From contig JANNMS010000048.1 of the NCBI GenBank assembly GCA_031398055.1, positions 1 to 23,075 on the forward strand: 23,075 nucleotides of DNA, given 5' to 3'. The translations under genes and the position numbers were made by a program. The number at the start of each line of letters is the position of its first letter. The first letter of the stretch is position 1. The notes below the pieces were generated by a model that saw nothing but the letters and a program-made list of their open reading frames with translations, was not told the origin of the DNA and did no database searches. The DNA comes from M3007 sp031398055 (GTDB taxonomy: Bacteria > Bacteroidota > Bacteroidia > Chitinophagales > Saprospiraceae). Below are positions 1-7,701 of the stretch, in pieces.

Positions 1-111
1 AATGCCGTAGGCATGGCATTTTGGCAGCAACATTCACGGATAAAATGCCATGCCTACGGCATTTCCCTGCTTGATTAACCTTGTTTTCTACTAAAATGCC
101 AACCCTACGGG
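1..111. repeat. Three copies of a short palindromic repeat (core CCGTAGG...TGGCATTTT) inside the xisH frame
   Basis: Positions 1-22 and 42-63 are perfect 22-bp inverted copies separated by 19 bp. A third, diverged copy on the minus strand covers about 92-111. The minus-strand consensus is NCCGTAGGNNTGGCATTTTA. Each copy holds a tiny hairpin with a GTA loop: GCC-gta-GGC in the outer pair and CCC-gta-GGG in the third, so the stem has changed on both sides and still pairs. The array is coding in the xisH frame without a stop. It looks like a dispersed REP/MITE-type element; its full extent lies beyond the left edge. Confidence 0.8.
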
Positions 112-394
112 TTTTTGAAATTTTAATGCGTTTGACCTGTTTACGCAAAGCAGATTTGTACAATAAAAATTGGCCGAGCGCATCCTCAAAAGCATCCACT
201 TCCGATAGCGAGGAAAAGGTCTTTATTTCGACCGCGATTTTATCCGTTCCGCGTTCGGCTCCAATCATTTCTGCACCAAGGTCAATATACCCTTTCCGTT
301 TTCCCAATCGTACAAAATATGGGTCATGTGTGATTGTCCAACCTTCCAATTCGAGGGCTGTGCGGACTTGGTCGTGATACTTGTCTTTTTTCAT
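1..394 (-). CDS. xisH: XisH-like element excision factor / PD-(D/E)xK nuclease-fold protein, C-terminal part replaced by repeats, runs off window
   Basis: Translating the minus strand from the ATG at 394 gives an open frame of 131 codons to the window edge. Residues 1-86 follow the XisH family closely: a start like MKKDKYHDQVR, then GWTITHDPYF, YIDLGAE, KIAVEIKTF and ALGQFLLYK. XisH proteins (about 140 aa, first named from cyanobacterial fdxN element excision, usually paired with XisI) have a restriction-endonuclease-like fold. The expected D38...E56-x-K58 core is present. After about residue 90 the family sequence stops, and the frame reads through palindromic repeats, giving KTRRVGIL, KCRRHGIL and AKMPCLRH. 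The usual last ~50 residues are therefore absent here. A XisI partner, if any, would lie outside the window. The gene is divergent from glyS. The N-terminal family call is firm; whether the protein works is unknown. Confidence 0.75.
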   Translation of the reverse strand, partial: MKKDKYHDQVRTALELEGWTITHDPYFVRLGKRKGYIDLGAEMIGAERGTDKIAVEIKTFSSLSEVDAFEDALGQFLLYKSALRKQVKRIKISKTRRVGILVENKVNQAGKCRRHGILSVNVAAKMPCLRH

Positions 395-398
395 GTGT

Positions 399-434
399 CA
401 AAGATAAGGCCATGATTACTTTTTTCCTCCCAAA
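399..434 (-). promoter_or_regulatory. Bacteroidota-type promoter of xisH, nearly leaderless
   Basis: On the minus strand TATCTTTG (399-406) matches the -7 consensus TAnnTTTG exactly and is followed by ACAC and then the ATG at 394. A TTTG at 431-434 is a possible -33 element, with 24 nt between the two, slightly longer than the usual 17-23. If transcription starts about 4 nt after the last G, the transcript has 0-1 nt before the start codon. Confidence 0.5.
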
Positions 435-439
435 TTTCC

Positions 440-481
440 CACCTTTGCCCCTCCAAAAACAGCCGCATTTGGCCGTTTTTT
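440..481 (+). promoter_or_regulatory. Possible glyS promoter -7 element and terminator-like hairpin in the leader
   Basis: CACCTTTG at 440-447 differs from TAnnTTTG at one base; no convincing -33 was found. Just downstream, AAAAACAGCC (455-464) and GGCCGTTTTT (471-480) form a 10-position stem with one A-C mismatch and a 6-nt loop, ending in six T (476-481). This resembles a weak intrinsic terminator placed before glyS. Both parts are tentative. Confidence 0.25.
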
Positions 482-513
482 CACTTTAAAACATTGTTTT
501 TCAATTCATTATC

Positions 514-2061
514 ATGCAAGAAGATTTATTCAAACGCCTCGTTGGGCATTGCAAAGAATACGGTTTCATTTACGGCTCTTCGGAAATTTACGATGGCCTC
601 GGCGGCATTTACGATTACGGCCCGATGGGCGTGGAATTGAAAAACAACATCAAAGAATATTGGTGGAAAGCGATGGTTCAGATGCACGAAAACATCACCG
701 GACTGGATTCCGCCATTTTTATGCACCCGAAAATCTGGAAAGCCAGCGGCCACGTCGATGCTTTCAACGACCCGATGGTGGACAACAAGGACTCCAAAAA
801 ACGCTACCGTGCCGACCAATTGCTCGAAGGCGTGGTTGAAAAATATCAGGAAAAAGCCGAAAAAGAGGTCGAAAAAGCCAAAAAACGATTCGGGGAAAGT
901 TTTGACGAAAACCTTTTCCGGCAGACCAACCCGCGGGTTTTGGAAAATATGGAAAAAGCCGCAGCCGTCGAAAAACGCCTCGCGACAGCGATGTCAGCCA
1001 ACGACATGGCCGAGTTGAAAGCCATGTTGGACGAATTGGAAGTCGTTGACCCGGAAAGCGGCTCGCGGAATTGGACGGAAGTCCGGCAGTTCAATTTGAT
1101 GTTTTCTACCCAAATGTCGAACATTGGCGGTGACGAAGGTGGAAAACTTTACCTGCGTCCCGAAACTGCACAAGGCATTTTTGTCAACTTTTTAAATGTG
1201 CAAAAAACCAATCGGCAGAAAATTCCTTTTGGCATTGCACAAATTGGCAAAGCATTTCGGAACGAAATCGTGGCGAGGCAGTTCATTTTCCGGATGCGCG
1301 AATTTGAACAAATGGAAATGCAGTTTTTTGTCCGCCCCGGCACCGAAATGGAATGGTACGAATACTGGAAAGCGAAACGCCTCGCCTGGCACAAAGCCGT
1401 GACGCCCGCTGAAAAACTCAAATTCAAAGACCACGACAACCTCGCACATTATGCAAACGCGGCAGTGGACGTGCAGTTTGAGTTTCCATTTGGCTTCCGC
1501 GAACTCGAAGGAATCCACTCGCGCACCGATTTTGATTTGAAAAGCCACCAACAACTTTCGGGCAAAAAACTGACCTATTTCGACACCGAACTCAATGAAC
1601 ATTATATTCCATACGTCGTCGAAACTTCGGTGGGCTGCGACCGGATGTTTTTGGCCGTTTTGTCCAATTCGCTGATTGAGGAAACCGTCCCCGACGCGGC
1701 GGGCGAGGACAGCACGCGCACGGTTTTGCGCCTGCCCGCGCCACTCGCCCCGGTGAAATGCGCAATTTTGCCGCTCGTCAAAAACAAGGATGAAATCGTG
1801 GAAAAAACGCGCGCTGTTTTTGACCTTTTGAAATTCGCGTTCCCTTGTTTTTACGATGAAAAAGATGCCATCGGGCGGCGATATCGCAGGCAAGATGCCA
1901 TCGGTACGCCGTTTTGCGTGACCATTGATTTTGAAACTTTGGAAAATGACACGGTGACGATTCGCGAGCGCGATTCGATGAAACAGGTGCGCGTGGCGAT
2001 TTCGGAAGTGGAAAATATCGTTCGGAAAGCGACAGATATGCGGTCGCTTTTGGTCGGGTGA
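514..2061 (+). CDS. glyS: Glycyl-tRNA synthetase, dimeric (eukaryotic/archaeal-like) type
   Basis: This cytoplasmic class II synthetase charges tRNA-Gly with glycine using ATP. The 515-residue protein begins with the family's GHCKEYGFIYGSSEIY stretch (about 11-26) and GIYDYGPMGVELK (31-43). LRPETAQG (214-221) and FRNEIVARQF...FRMREFEQMEM (248-269) are the motif 2 region. ETSVGCDRMFLAVL (370-383) carries the motif 3 G-x-x-R. The anticodon-binding domain begins near LRLPAPLAPVKCAILPL and ends with GRRYRRQDAIGTPFCVTIDF. A charged helical insertion lies at about 105-180. The length is normal for the single-chain alpha2 enzyme, so no separate alpha/beta subunits are expected. No clear Shine-Dalgarno is seen, which is usual for the phylum. 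It is a monocistronic unit between xisH and a secreted-protein gene. Confidence 0.97.
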   Translation: MQEDLFKRLVGHCKEYGFIYGSSEIYDGLGGIYDYGPMGVELKNNIKEYWWKAMVQMHENITGLDSAIFMHPKIWKASGHVDAFNDPMVDNKDSKKRYRADQLLEGVVEKYQEKAEKEVEKAKKRFGESFDENLFRQTNPRVLENMEKAAAVEKRLATAMSANDMAELKAMLDELEVVDPESGSRNWTEVRQFNLMFSTQMSNIGGDEGGKLYLRPETAQGIFVNFLNVQKTNRQKIPFGIAQIGKAFRNEIVARQFIFRMREFEQMEMQFFVRPGTEMEWYEYWKAKRLAWHKAVTPAEKLKFKDHDNLAHYANAAVDVQFEFPFGFRELEGIHSRTDFDLKSHQQLSGKKLTYFDTELNEHYIPYVVETSVGCDRMFLAVLSNSLIEETVPDAAGEDSTRTVLRLPAPLAPVKCAILPLVKNKDEIVEKTRAVFDLLKFAFPCFYDEKDAIGRRYRRQDAIGTPFCVTIDFETLENDTVTIRERDSMKQVRVAISEVENIVRKATDMRSLLVG

Positions 2062-2063
2062 TT

Positions 2064-2162
2064 TCAAGTTGAGCGGGTGTCATTCTGAGCGCAACGAAGA
2101 ATCTGAATGAAATTTTTACTCAGATTCTTCGCTGCACTCAGAATGATACCCGCTCAACTTGA
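2064..2162. repeat. Large inverted repeat (43-bp arms, 13-bp loop) directly after glyS
   Basis: Arms 2064-2106 and 2120-2162 are reverse complements with only three differences, around a 13-bp loop. The arm contains a GTCATTCTGAG...CGAAGAATCT core, a sequence I recognise as a dispersed intergenic repeat in many bacterial genomes. It begins 2 bp after the glyS stop codon. It could act as a 3' stabilising hairpin, but there is no T-tract, so it is not a standard intrinsic terminator. Confidence 0.85.
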
Positions 2163-2470
2163 CCTCAGTTTTTGTCAAATAACTTGCCCAATTTGGCATT
2201 TTTATTTTTTCAATAAGTTAGCAAAACCCGCACGAACGCTCCGTGTTTCCCATAAAATAACAGACAGTTGCTATGTTTTCCTTAAAAATGGACACCCGGA
2301 AAAAAATTTAACCAACCATCTTCCCGCCAAACCGTCTTACTTTTGACCCCGGACACTTTCCGAACGCTAAATAATATTCCCGATTTTTAATCCAATCCCG
2401 GTCTGATTTCGACTTAAAACACCCCTGAAACGGGTTTTTTTGACGATAACAAAACAACGACATTTTGCGC
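2163..2470. other. Intergenic stretch before the T9SS type B gene
   Basis: This is AT-rich sequence with no convincing gene; a short open frame through the inverted repeat has no family resemblance. The only element I can support is the -7-like TACTTTTG at 2338-2345. Confidence 0.5.
2338..2345 (+). promoter_or_regulatory. Candidate -7 promoter element of the T9SS type B gene
   Basis: TACTTTTG matches TAnnTTTG exactly. No TTTG lies at the usual 17-23 nt upstream; the nearest TTTA is 27 nt away. The predicted leader would be about 120 nt. Only half a promoter is supported. Confidence 0.35.
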
Positions 2471-4597
2471 ATGAACTTTGTCCTTCCTAAATTTAGGTTG
2501 AGAATTTGTAGGTCGTTTTTAGTCTTTTTTGCCCCCTTGTTTTTGGTTTTTCAGACAAATTTTGCGTCTGCTCAACCGATAAAAAATTGGGATAAAACCC
2601 TCGGTGGCACGAGTTACGAAGAATTGAACGCCCTCCTCACCCTCTCCGATGGCATCATCGCGGCTGGCAGCACCCAGTCAAACGCCTCGTTTGGCAACGC
2701 AGCAGATACTTCTTGGAATTTCCTGATTTACAAACTCGATTTCGATGGAAACGTCCTCTGGCAACAGTTTTTTCCAACTGAAAAAACCGACAGACTTTGG
2801 ACGATGACCCAAACTTCCGACGGCGGTTTCCTCGCCGGCGGCTATTCCTATTCAAATAAAGGCGCGTTCAAAACCGACGACAACCGTGGCGACATGGATG
2901 TTTGGCTGTTGAAATTGGACAAAAACGGTCAAAAAATCTGGGACAAAACCTTCGGCGGCACCGACCGCGACGAGATTTTTTCAATTTTGGAAATGCCAAA
3001 TCACGATGGTTTTTTGCTCGGCGGCCATTCAAAATCGAACCGGGGTTTTGAAAAAACAGAAGACCAGCGCGGCCAACAGGATTTTTGGATTTTAAAAATT
3101 GACAATTCCGGCAACGTAATTTGGGACAAAACCATCGGCGGCGCAGGTCGCGAACAATTTCACGACATGGTTTTCGCGCCCGACGGCAACGTTTTGATGG
3201 TCGGAACGACGGCTTCCACGCCAAATTCTGGCGAATTGAGCAGCGATTTTGCGCGCGGCGGCCAAGATTTTTGGTTGGTAAAAATGAACCCGACGACTGG
3301 CCAATTAATTTGGAACCACCGTTTTGGCGGCACTTCCGAAGATGTGGCGTACTCAATTTTGGTTTTGAAAAATGGGCAAATTTTGCTCGGCGGCCGTTCT
3401 TCGTCCAATTCTGCCCCGCCGACGACGGCAAATAATGGAAAAGATGCCATGTTTTACGGTGGTGCTTCGGATTTTTGGTTGGTCAAAACCGATGCCGACG
3501 GCAAAAAACTGAAAGATTGGAGTTTGGGCGGCGACGGTTTGGACGACCTGTATTTTATGCAAGAAGATTTGTTGGGAAATATTTTCCTCGGCGGCGTGAG
3601 CGACTCCGACAAATCGGGCACGAAAACCTCGAATGGCAAGGGTGGCTACGACATTTGGCTCATTTCTTTGGACAAAAACGGCGAAAAACGTTGGGAACGA
3701 ACCGTCGGCGGCACCAAATCCGATGCTTTGACCAAAATCACGACCTGCCCCGGTGGCGGCATCATTTTGGGCGGCCATTCGATGTCGGACGTGGGTTTTG
3801 ACAAATCCGAAAATTCAAAAGGTGTCAATGATTTTTGGATCGTCAACTATTGCTGCGACCTCAAACCCGATATCCAAAAATTCGGTGATTCGATTCCCTG
3901 CTCGAACGAACCGCTGACACTTTCCGCAAAAACGGTCGGCTGCGATTCCTGTATTTACTTTTGGAACAACGGCGAAATCGGGAAATCCATCGAAATTTTG
4001 CCCGGCACGACGGACACTTTCTCTGTTTTTGCGGTCAGCCGCGACGGTTGTTATGCCCACGATTCGCTTTTTGTCGACATTCCGGAACCCGTGATTATTG
4101 ATTTTGGCCTGCGCGATACCTCACTTTTGGAATACCAATCCATCGTCATCGGCGGCAATAATCCTGATCTGCAATACAAATGGAACACCGGCGACACGTC
4201 GGCCACGATTGTGGTTTCGTATGGCGGCGTGTATTCTGTTACCGTGACCGACCCGTCGGGCTGCACCGCCCGCGATTGGATGAATGTGAAAGTTGTGCAA
4301 CGCGAGCACATTTGGGTACCGAACATTTTCACCCCAAATTTTGACGGATTCAATGATGTAATCAATGTTTACGGCGATAAATCGGTCAAAAAAATCCACT
4401 TTTTCAGCATCGCCGACCGCTGGGGAACGGTTTATTTTACGAGAAAGGATTTTCAACCAAATTACGAAACTGACGGCTGGGATGGTACATTTCGCGGTGG
4501 GCGCGTGCCGCCGGGCGTTTATACTTGGATAGCGCGGATAGAATTTTTGGATGGAAAAAAGGAGATTATCGGCGGGACGGTTTATTTGAAAAGGTAA
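2471..4597 (+). CDS. Secreted repeat protein with T9SS type B (gliding motility-associated CHU_C) sorting domain
   Basis: This is an exported, probably cell-surface protein of 708 aa. A TTG at 2465 is an alternative start, but the ATG at 2471 gives a compact signal peptide (basic start, hydrophobic LVFFAPLFLVF, cleavage near FASA-QP). Residues about 36-465 hold six related units of roughly 60-75 aa. Each has a W-x-K/R-T-x-GG-T motif (WDKTLGGTSYEE, WDKTFGGTDRDE, WDKTIGGAGREQ, RFGGTSEDV, SLGGDGLDD, RTVGGTKSDA) and a D-x-W-L-x-K-x-D-x-x-G strand, a pattern suggesting a beta-propeller. Two Ig/PKD-like modules with paired cysteines follow (about 470-610). The last ~90 residues (VPNIFTPNFDGFNDVINVYG ... 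WDGTFRGGRVPPGVYTW) are the type B sorting signal. The ligand or function of the propeller is unknown. Transcription probably ends at the hairpin at 4621. Confidence 0.9.
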   Translation: MNFVLPKFRLRICRSFLVFFAPLFLVFQTNFASAQPIKNWDKTLGGTSYEELNALLTLSDGIIAAGSTQSNASFGNAADTSWNFLIYKLDFDGNVLWQQFFPTEKTDRLWTMTQTSDGGFLAGGYSYSNKGAFKTDDNRGDMDVWLLKLDKNGQKIWDKTFGGTDRDEIFSILEMPNHDGFLLGGHSKSNRGFEKTEDQRGQQDFWILKIDNSGNVIWDKTIGGAGREQFHDMVFAPDGNVLMVGTTASTPNSGELSSDFARGGQDFWLVKMNPTTGQLIWNHRFGGTSEDVAYSILVLKNGQILLGGRSSSNSAPPTTANNGKDAMFYGGASDFWLVKTDADGKKLKDWSLGGDGLDDLYFMQEDLLGNIFLGGVSDSDKSGTKTSNGKGGYDIWLISLDKNGEKRWERTVGGTKSDALTKITTCPGGGIILGGHSMSDVGFDKSENSKGVNDFWIVNYCCDLKPDIQKFGDSIPCSNEPLTLSAKTVGCDSCIYFWNNGEIGKSIEILPGTTDTFSVFAVSRDGCYAHDSLFVDIPEPVIIDFGLRDTSLLEYQSIVIGGNNPDLQYKWNTGDTSATIVVSYGGVYSVTVTDPSGCTARDWMNVKVVQREHIWVPNIFTPNFDGFNDVINVYGDKSVKKIHFFSIADRWGTVYFTRKDFQPNYETDGWDGTFRGGRVPPGVYTWIARIEFLDGKKEIIGGTVYLKR

Positions 4598-4620
4598 TTT
4601 TCAATTTTTAAATAGGTAAA

Positions 4621-4660
4621 AAAAAACAGGCAATCCGTCGAAACGGGTTGCCTGTTTTTT
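4621..4660. terminator. Bidirectional intrinsic terminator between convergent genes
   Basis: An 18-bp stem (4621-4638 with 4643-4660) closes on a CGAA tetraloop with one G-T pair. It is A-rich on the left and T-rich on the right, so it gives a U-tract in both directions. It sits between the T9SS type B gene and clpB, which converge. Confidence 0.9.
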
Positions 4661-4679
4661 GGAGAAAAAAAGTTGAAAT

Positions 4680-7331
4680 TTAAACTTCCGGCAATTTTTT
4701 AGTCACCACCAATTTTCCTTCCATCATAGATTTTCGGCCAAAAATCAGCCCAACCGTGTCCGAATCAATTAAAACCGTATCGCCTTTGATATAATTTCCG
4801 GCCAAAACGTGCTTTGCTAGGCCATTTATCAATTCTCGTTGCAGCGTTCTTTTCAGCGGACGCGCACCGAATTGTGGGTCGTAACCATTTTCGGTAATCC
4901 ATTTCGAGGCATCGTCCGTGACTTCAAGTTTAAGTTCTTGGCGGTCGAGCATTTCACGAATTTCAATATAAAGTATATCTAAAATCTGCCGCACCTGCGA
5001 TTTTTGGAGCGGGTGAAAAACGACGACTTCATCAATCCGGTTCAAAAATTCGGGTCGCAGCGTCATTTTCAAAGCATCCATCACCTCTGATTTTGCGGTT
5101 TCAAAAACTTCGTGCTGCCGTTTTTCGGGCATCGAATCGAAGTCCTCGAAAGTTTCCATGATGCGGTCGCTCGCCAAATTCGAGGTCATTATTATTATGG
5201 TGTTTTTGAAATTCGCGGTGCGGCCTTTGTTGTCCGTCAGCCGCCCGTCGTCCAAAACTTGCAGCAAAATATTGAACGTGTCGGGGTGTGCTTTTTCAAT
5301 TTCATCCAACAAAACAATCGAATATGGCCGACGGCGAACGGCCTCAGTCAACTGCCCACCTTCATCATATCCAACATATCCTGGCGGCGCACCGACGAGC
5401 CGCGAAACCGAATGTTTTTCCTGATATTCGGACATATCAATTCGCGTAATGGCCTTTTCATCGTCAAAAAGGGTGTCGGCGAGGGCTTTTGCAAGTTCGG
5501 TTTTTCCCACGCCGGTCGGTCCGCAAAAAATGAACGAACCAATCGGTTTGTCCGGGTCGCTCAATCCGGCTCGGCTGCGGCGGATCGCATCGGCGACCGC
5601 AACGACCGCTTCATCTTGGCCAATGACGCGTTTGTGAAGCTCGGTTTCCAAATGCAACAATCGTTCGCGTTCGGAAAGCATCATTTTTGAAACCGGAATG
5701 CCCGTCCAACGCGCCACGACTTCCGCGATATTATCGGCGGTTACAATTTGCGTGGTCATCCGATTTTCGGGCGCGAGTTGTGCAAGTTTTTCCTCGGCGG
5801 CTTTCAACATGGCTTCCTGCGCGGGAATGTCTTGGTATTTCAATCGTGAAGCCACTTCCAAATTGCCCTCGCGCTCGGCACGTTGATATTGGATTTGTAA
5901 ATCCTCTATTTTCTGTTTGCAATTCTGAATCGCTTCGACAATCTCTTTTTCACCCTGCCATTTTCCACGCAACGAGTCCAATTTTTCGCGCAAATCACCG
6001 ATTTGCTTGTTCATCGCGTCCAATTTCCGTTCGTCTTTTTCGCGTTTGATGGCTTCGCGTTCGATTTCGAGTTGGCGAAGTTTGCGGTCGAGTTCGTCCA
6101 CTTCTTCGGGCACTGAATCCAATTCGAGGCGAAGTTTGGCAGCGGCTTCGTCCATCAAATCAATGGCTTTGTCCGGCAGTTTTCTATCCGAAATATATCG
6201 GTGCGAGAGTTCGGCAGCGGCAATCAATGCCTCGTCGAGGATTTGGACTTTGTGGTAATTTTCATATTTTTCGCGGATGCCGCGCAAAATCGAAATCGTG
6301 TCTTCCAAGTTCGGCTCGTCCACATAAACCGATTGAAAACGCCGTTCGAGTGCCTTATCCGTTTCAAAATACTTCTGATATTCGTCCAAAGTCGTCGCGC
6401 CGATGGTGCGGAGTTCGCCGCGCGCGAGTGCAGGTTTGAGGATATTTGCGGCATCCATCGCGCCTTGTCCACCACCTGCACCGACCAACGTATGGATTTC
6501 GTCAATAAACAAAATGACCTGCCCCTCGCTGTCCACCACTTCTTTGATGACGGCTTTGAGGCGTTCCTCGAACTCGCCTTTGTATTTTGCACCGGCAATC
6601 AGCGAGGCCATGTCGAGCGAAAAAATCTTTTTGGATTGCAAACCTTCCGGCACGTCCTGTCGATAAATCCGCCACGCAATGCCTTCCACAATCGCAGTTT
6701 TGCCCACGCCGGGGTCGCCGATGATGACAGGATTGTTCTTTTTCCGACGACTCAAAATGTGCAAAACCCTTCTAATCTCTTCATCGCGACCAACAACCGG
6801 GTCGAGTTTTCCAGTTGCGGCGAGTTCGTTCAAATTGATAGCGTATTTCTGCAAAGCATTGTACACCTGTTCGCTTTCGGCGTCTGTGACTTTTCTGCCT
6901 TTTCGGATTTCTTTGACTGCGGCGGTGAGGTTTTCCAAAGTTGCGCCGTTTTCGCGGAGCAATCGGCCTGTTTTGTCCGCGCCTTTTGCGATGCCGAGCA
7001 ACAACAATTCCAAAGAAATGTACTCGTCGCCAAAGTCTTTCAACATGGTTTTGGCGGCGGCAACTGCTTTGTTGGCATCGTTTGTCAAAAACTGTTTGTC
7101 CGCACCCTGCACGCGGGGCGTATCGAAAACAAGTTTGTCCAAACCTGCTTCGATGGTCTTGGTGTTTGCACCCGATTTTTTCAAAAGGAAATCGGTTACG
7201 GAGTCGTCCACCTTCAACATTCCTTTCAAAAGGTGCGCGGTGTCCACGTTTTGTTGTTCAAAAGATGCGGCCAACTGCTGCGCCTGCATGATGGCTTCTT
7301 GTGCCTTGATGGTGAAATTATCGTATGTCAT
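4680..7331 (-). CDS. clpB: ATP-dependent disaggregase ClpB (Hsp100)
   Basis: ClpB is a cytoplasmic hexameric AAA+ chaperone that works with DnaK to pull proteins out of heat-induced aggregates. The 883-residue product has the Clp N domain (about 1-145), first ATPase domain with Walker A GDPGVGKT (205-212) and Walker B FIDEIH (275-280), and the long charged coiled-coil M domain (about 405-525), which separates ClpB from ClpA/ClpC. The second ATPase domain has GPTGVGKT (604-611) and LLDEIEKAH, then a C-terminal D2-small domain. The length is slightly above the usual ~860. It is transcribed alone, convergent with the upstream secreted protein. The 5' leader contains a 22-bp inverted repeat; no CIRCE element was seen. 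Confidence 0.98.
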   Translation of the reverse strand: MTYDNFTIKAQEAIMQAQQLAASFEQQNVDTAHLLKGMLKVDDSVTDFLLKKSGANTKTIEAGLDKLVFDTPRVQGADKQFLTNDANKAVAAAKTMLKDFGDEYISLELLLLGIAKGADKTGRLLRENGATLENLTAAVKEIRKGRKVTDAESEQVYNALQKYAINLNELAATGKLDPVVGRDEEIRRVLHILSRRKKNNPVIIGDPGVGKTAIVEGIAWRIYRQDVPEGLQSKKIFSLDMASLIAGAKYKGEFEERLKAVIKEVVDSEGQVILFIDEIHTLVGAGGGQGAMDAANILKPALARGELRTIGATTLDEYQKYFETDKALERRFQSVYVDEPNLEDTISILRGIREKYENYHKVQILDEALIAAAELSHRYISDRKLPDKAIDLMDEAAAKLRLELDSVPEEVDELDRKLRQLEIEREAIKREKDERKLDAMNKQIGDLREKLDSLRGKWQGEKEIVEAIQNCKQKIEDLQIQYQRAEREGNLEVASRLKYQDIPAQEAMLKAAEEKLAQLAPENRMTTQIVTADNIAEVVARWTGIPVSKMMLSERERLLHLETELHKRVIGQDEAVVAVADAIRRSRAGLSDPDKPIGSFIFCGPTGVGKTELAKALADTLFDDEKAITRIDMSEYQEKHSVSRLVGAPPGYVGYDEGGQLTEAVRRRPYSIVLLDEIEKAHPDTFNILLQVLDDGRLTDNKGRTANFKNTIIIMTSNLASDRIMETFEDFDSMPEKRQHEVFETAKSEVMDALKMTLRPEFLNRIDEVVVFHPLQKSQVRQILDILYIEIREMLDRQELKLEVTDDASKWITENGYDPQFGARPLKRTLQRELINGLAKHVLAGNYIKGDTVLIDSDTVGLIFGRKSMMEGKLVVTKKLPEV

Positions 7332-7348
7332 TTTGTGGTTGGTTTATT

Positions 7349-7415
7349 AGTTGACTGATTGATTGGTTGATTTGACCAGTCAACTAACCAATCAATCAAC
7401 TTTTCAACCAATCAA
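7349..7415. repeat. GATTGGTTGA-type inverted repeat in the clpB 5' leader
   Basis: Arms 7349-7370 and 7380-7401 (22 bp) pair with three differences around a 9-nt loop. An extra CAACCAATCAA unit follows at 7405-7415. The hairpin lies 18-70 nt upstream of the clpB ATG and would be in its mRNA leader if the promoter lies further out. Confidence 0.75.
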
Positions 7416-7524
7416 AATATGGGGCAATTTTGGTGAAAAAATGTCAGATGCCATCATTTTTTAGGGACAAAATGACTTGGGGTGTGGGGGATTTTCTGAC
7501 AGAAATGCAGTTTGGTTGCTCGAA

Positions 7525-7579
7525 GTTGCTCGTGAGGGTCTGTGACCCGAAACGTTCCGTTAGCAGGTCTGCGACCTGC
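7525..7579 (+). repeat. REP element copy A, upstream of the RAYT gene
   Basis: The layout is GTTGCTCGTGA, hairpin 1 GGGTC-tgt-GACCC (7535-7547), spacer CGAAACGTTCCGTTA, then hairpin 2 GCAGGTC-tgc-GACCTGC (7563-7579). The order and spacing match the copies downstream of the RAYT gene, with compensatory changes in both stems. Confidence 0.8.
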
Positions 7580-7701
7580 ATTAGTTGTCTCGTTTTGGGC
7601 AGCATCCAAGCCAATAGATTGCAGCAAATTAACACCATGATTGCAGTAATTTGTTATGTTTACGGTTTCAAAGTAACGAATAACAATTCACATCACTATC
7701 T

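Larger units (their letters stand above)
7332..7701. other. Intergenic region between clpB and the RAYT gene
   Basis: From left to right it holds the clpB-leader inverted repeat (7349-7401), one more partial unit of it near 7405-7415, then REP copy A (7525-7579). A frame through this area translates the REP itself and is not a gene. I found no exact TAnnTTTG for clpB. Confidence 0.6.

Noticed and set aside
395..513. A T-box riboswitch for glyS
   Set aside because: The leader is too short and no T-box sequence or specifier stem is visible.
1192..2067. A 291-codon minus-strand frame antisense to glyS
   Set aside because: A shadow frame of glyS; low-complexity translation without motifs.
2107..2346. 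A 79-codon frame beginning inside the inverted repeat after glyS
   Set aside because: It starts in a repeat, has no family resemblance and overlaps the candidate promoter of the next gene.
6201..7358. A 385-codon plus-strand frame antisense to clpB
   Set aside because: A shadow frame of an unmistakable clpB; the translation has no family pattern.
7349..7401. A CIRCE/HrcA operator upstream of clpB, given the 9-nt gap
   Set aside because: The arms do not contain TTAGCACTC/GAGTGCTAA.
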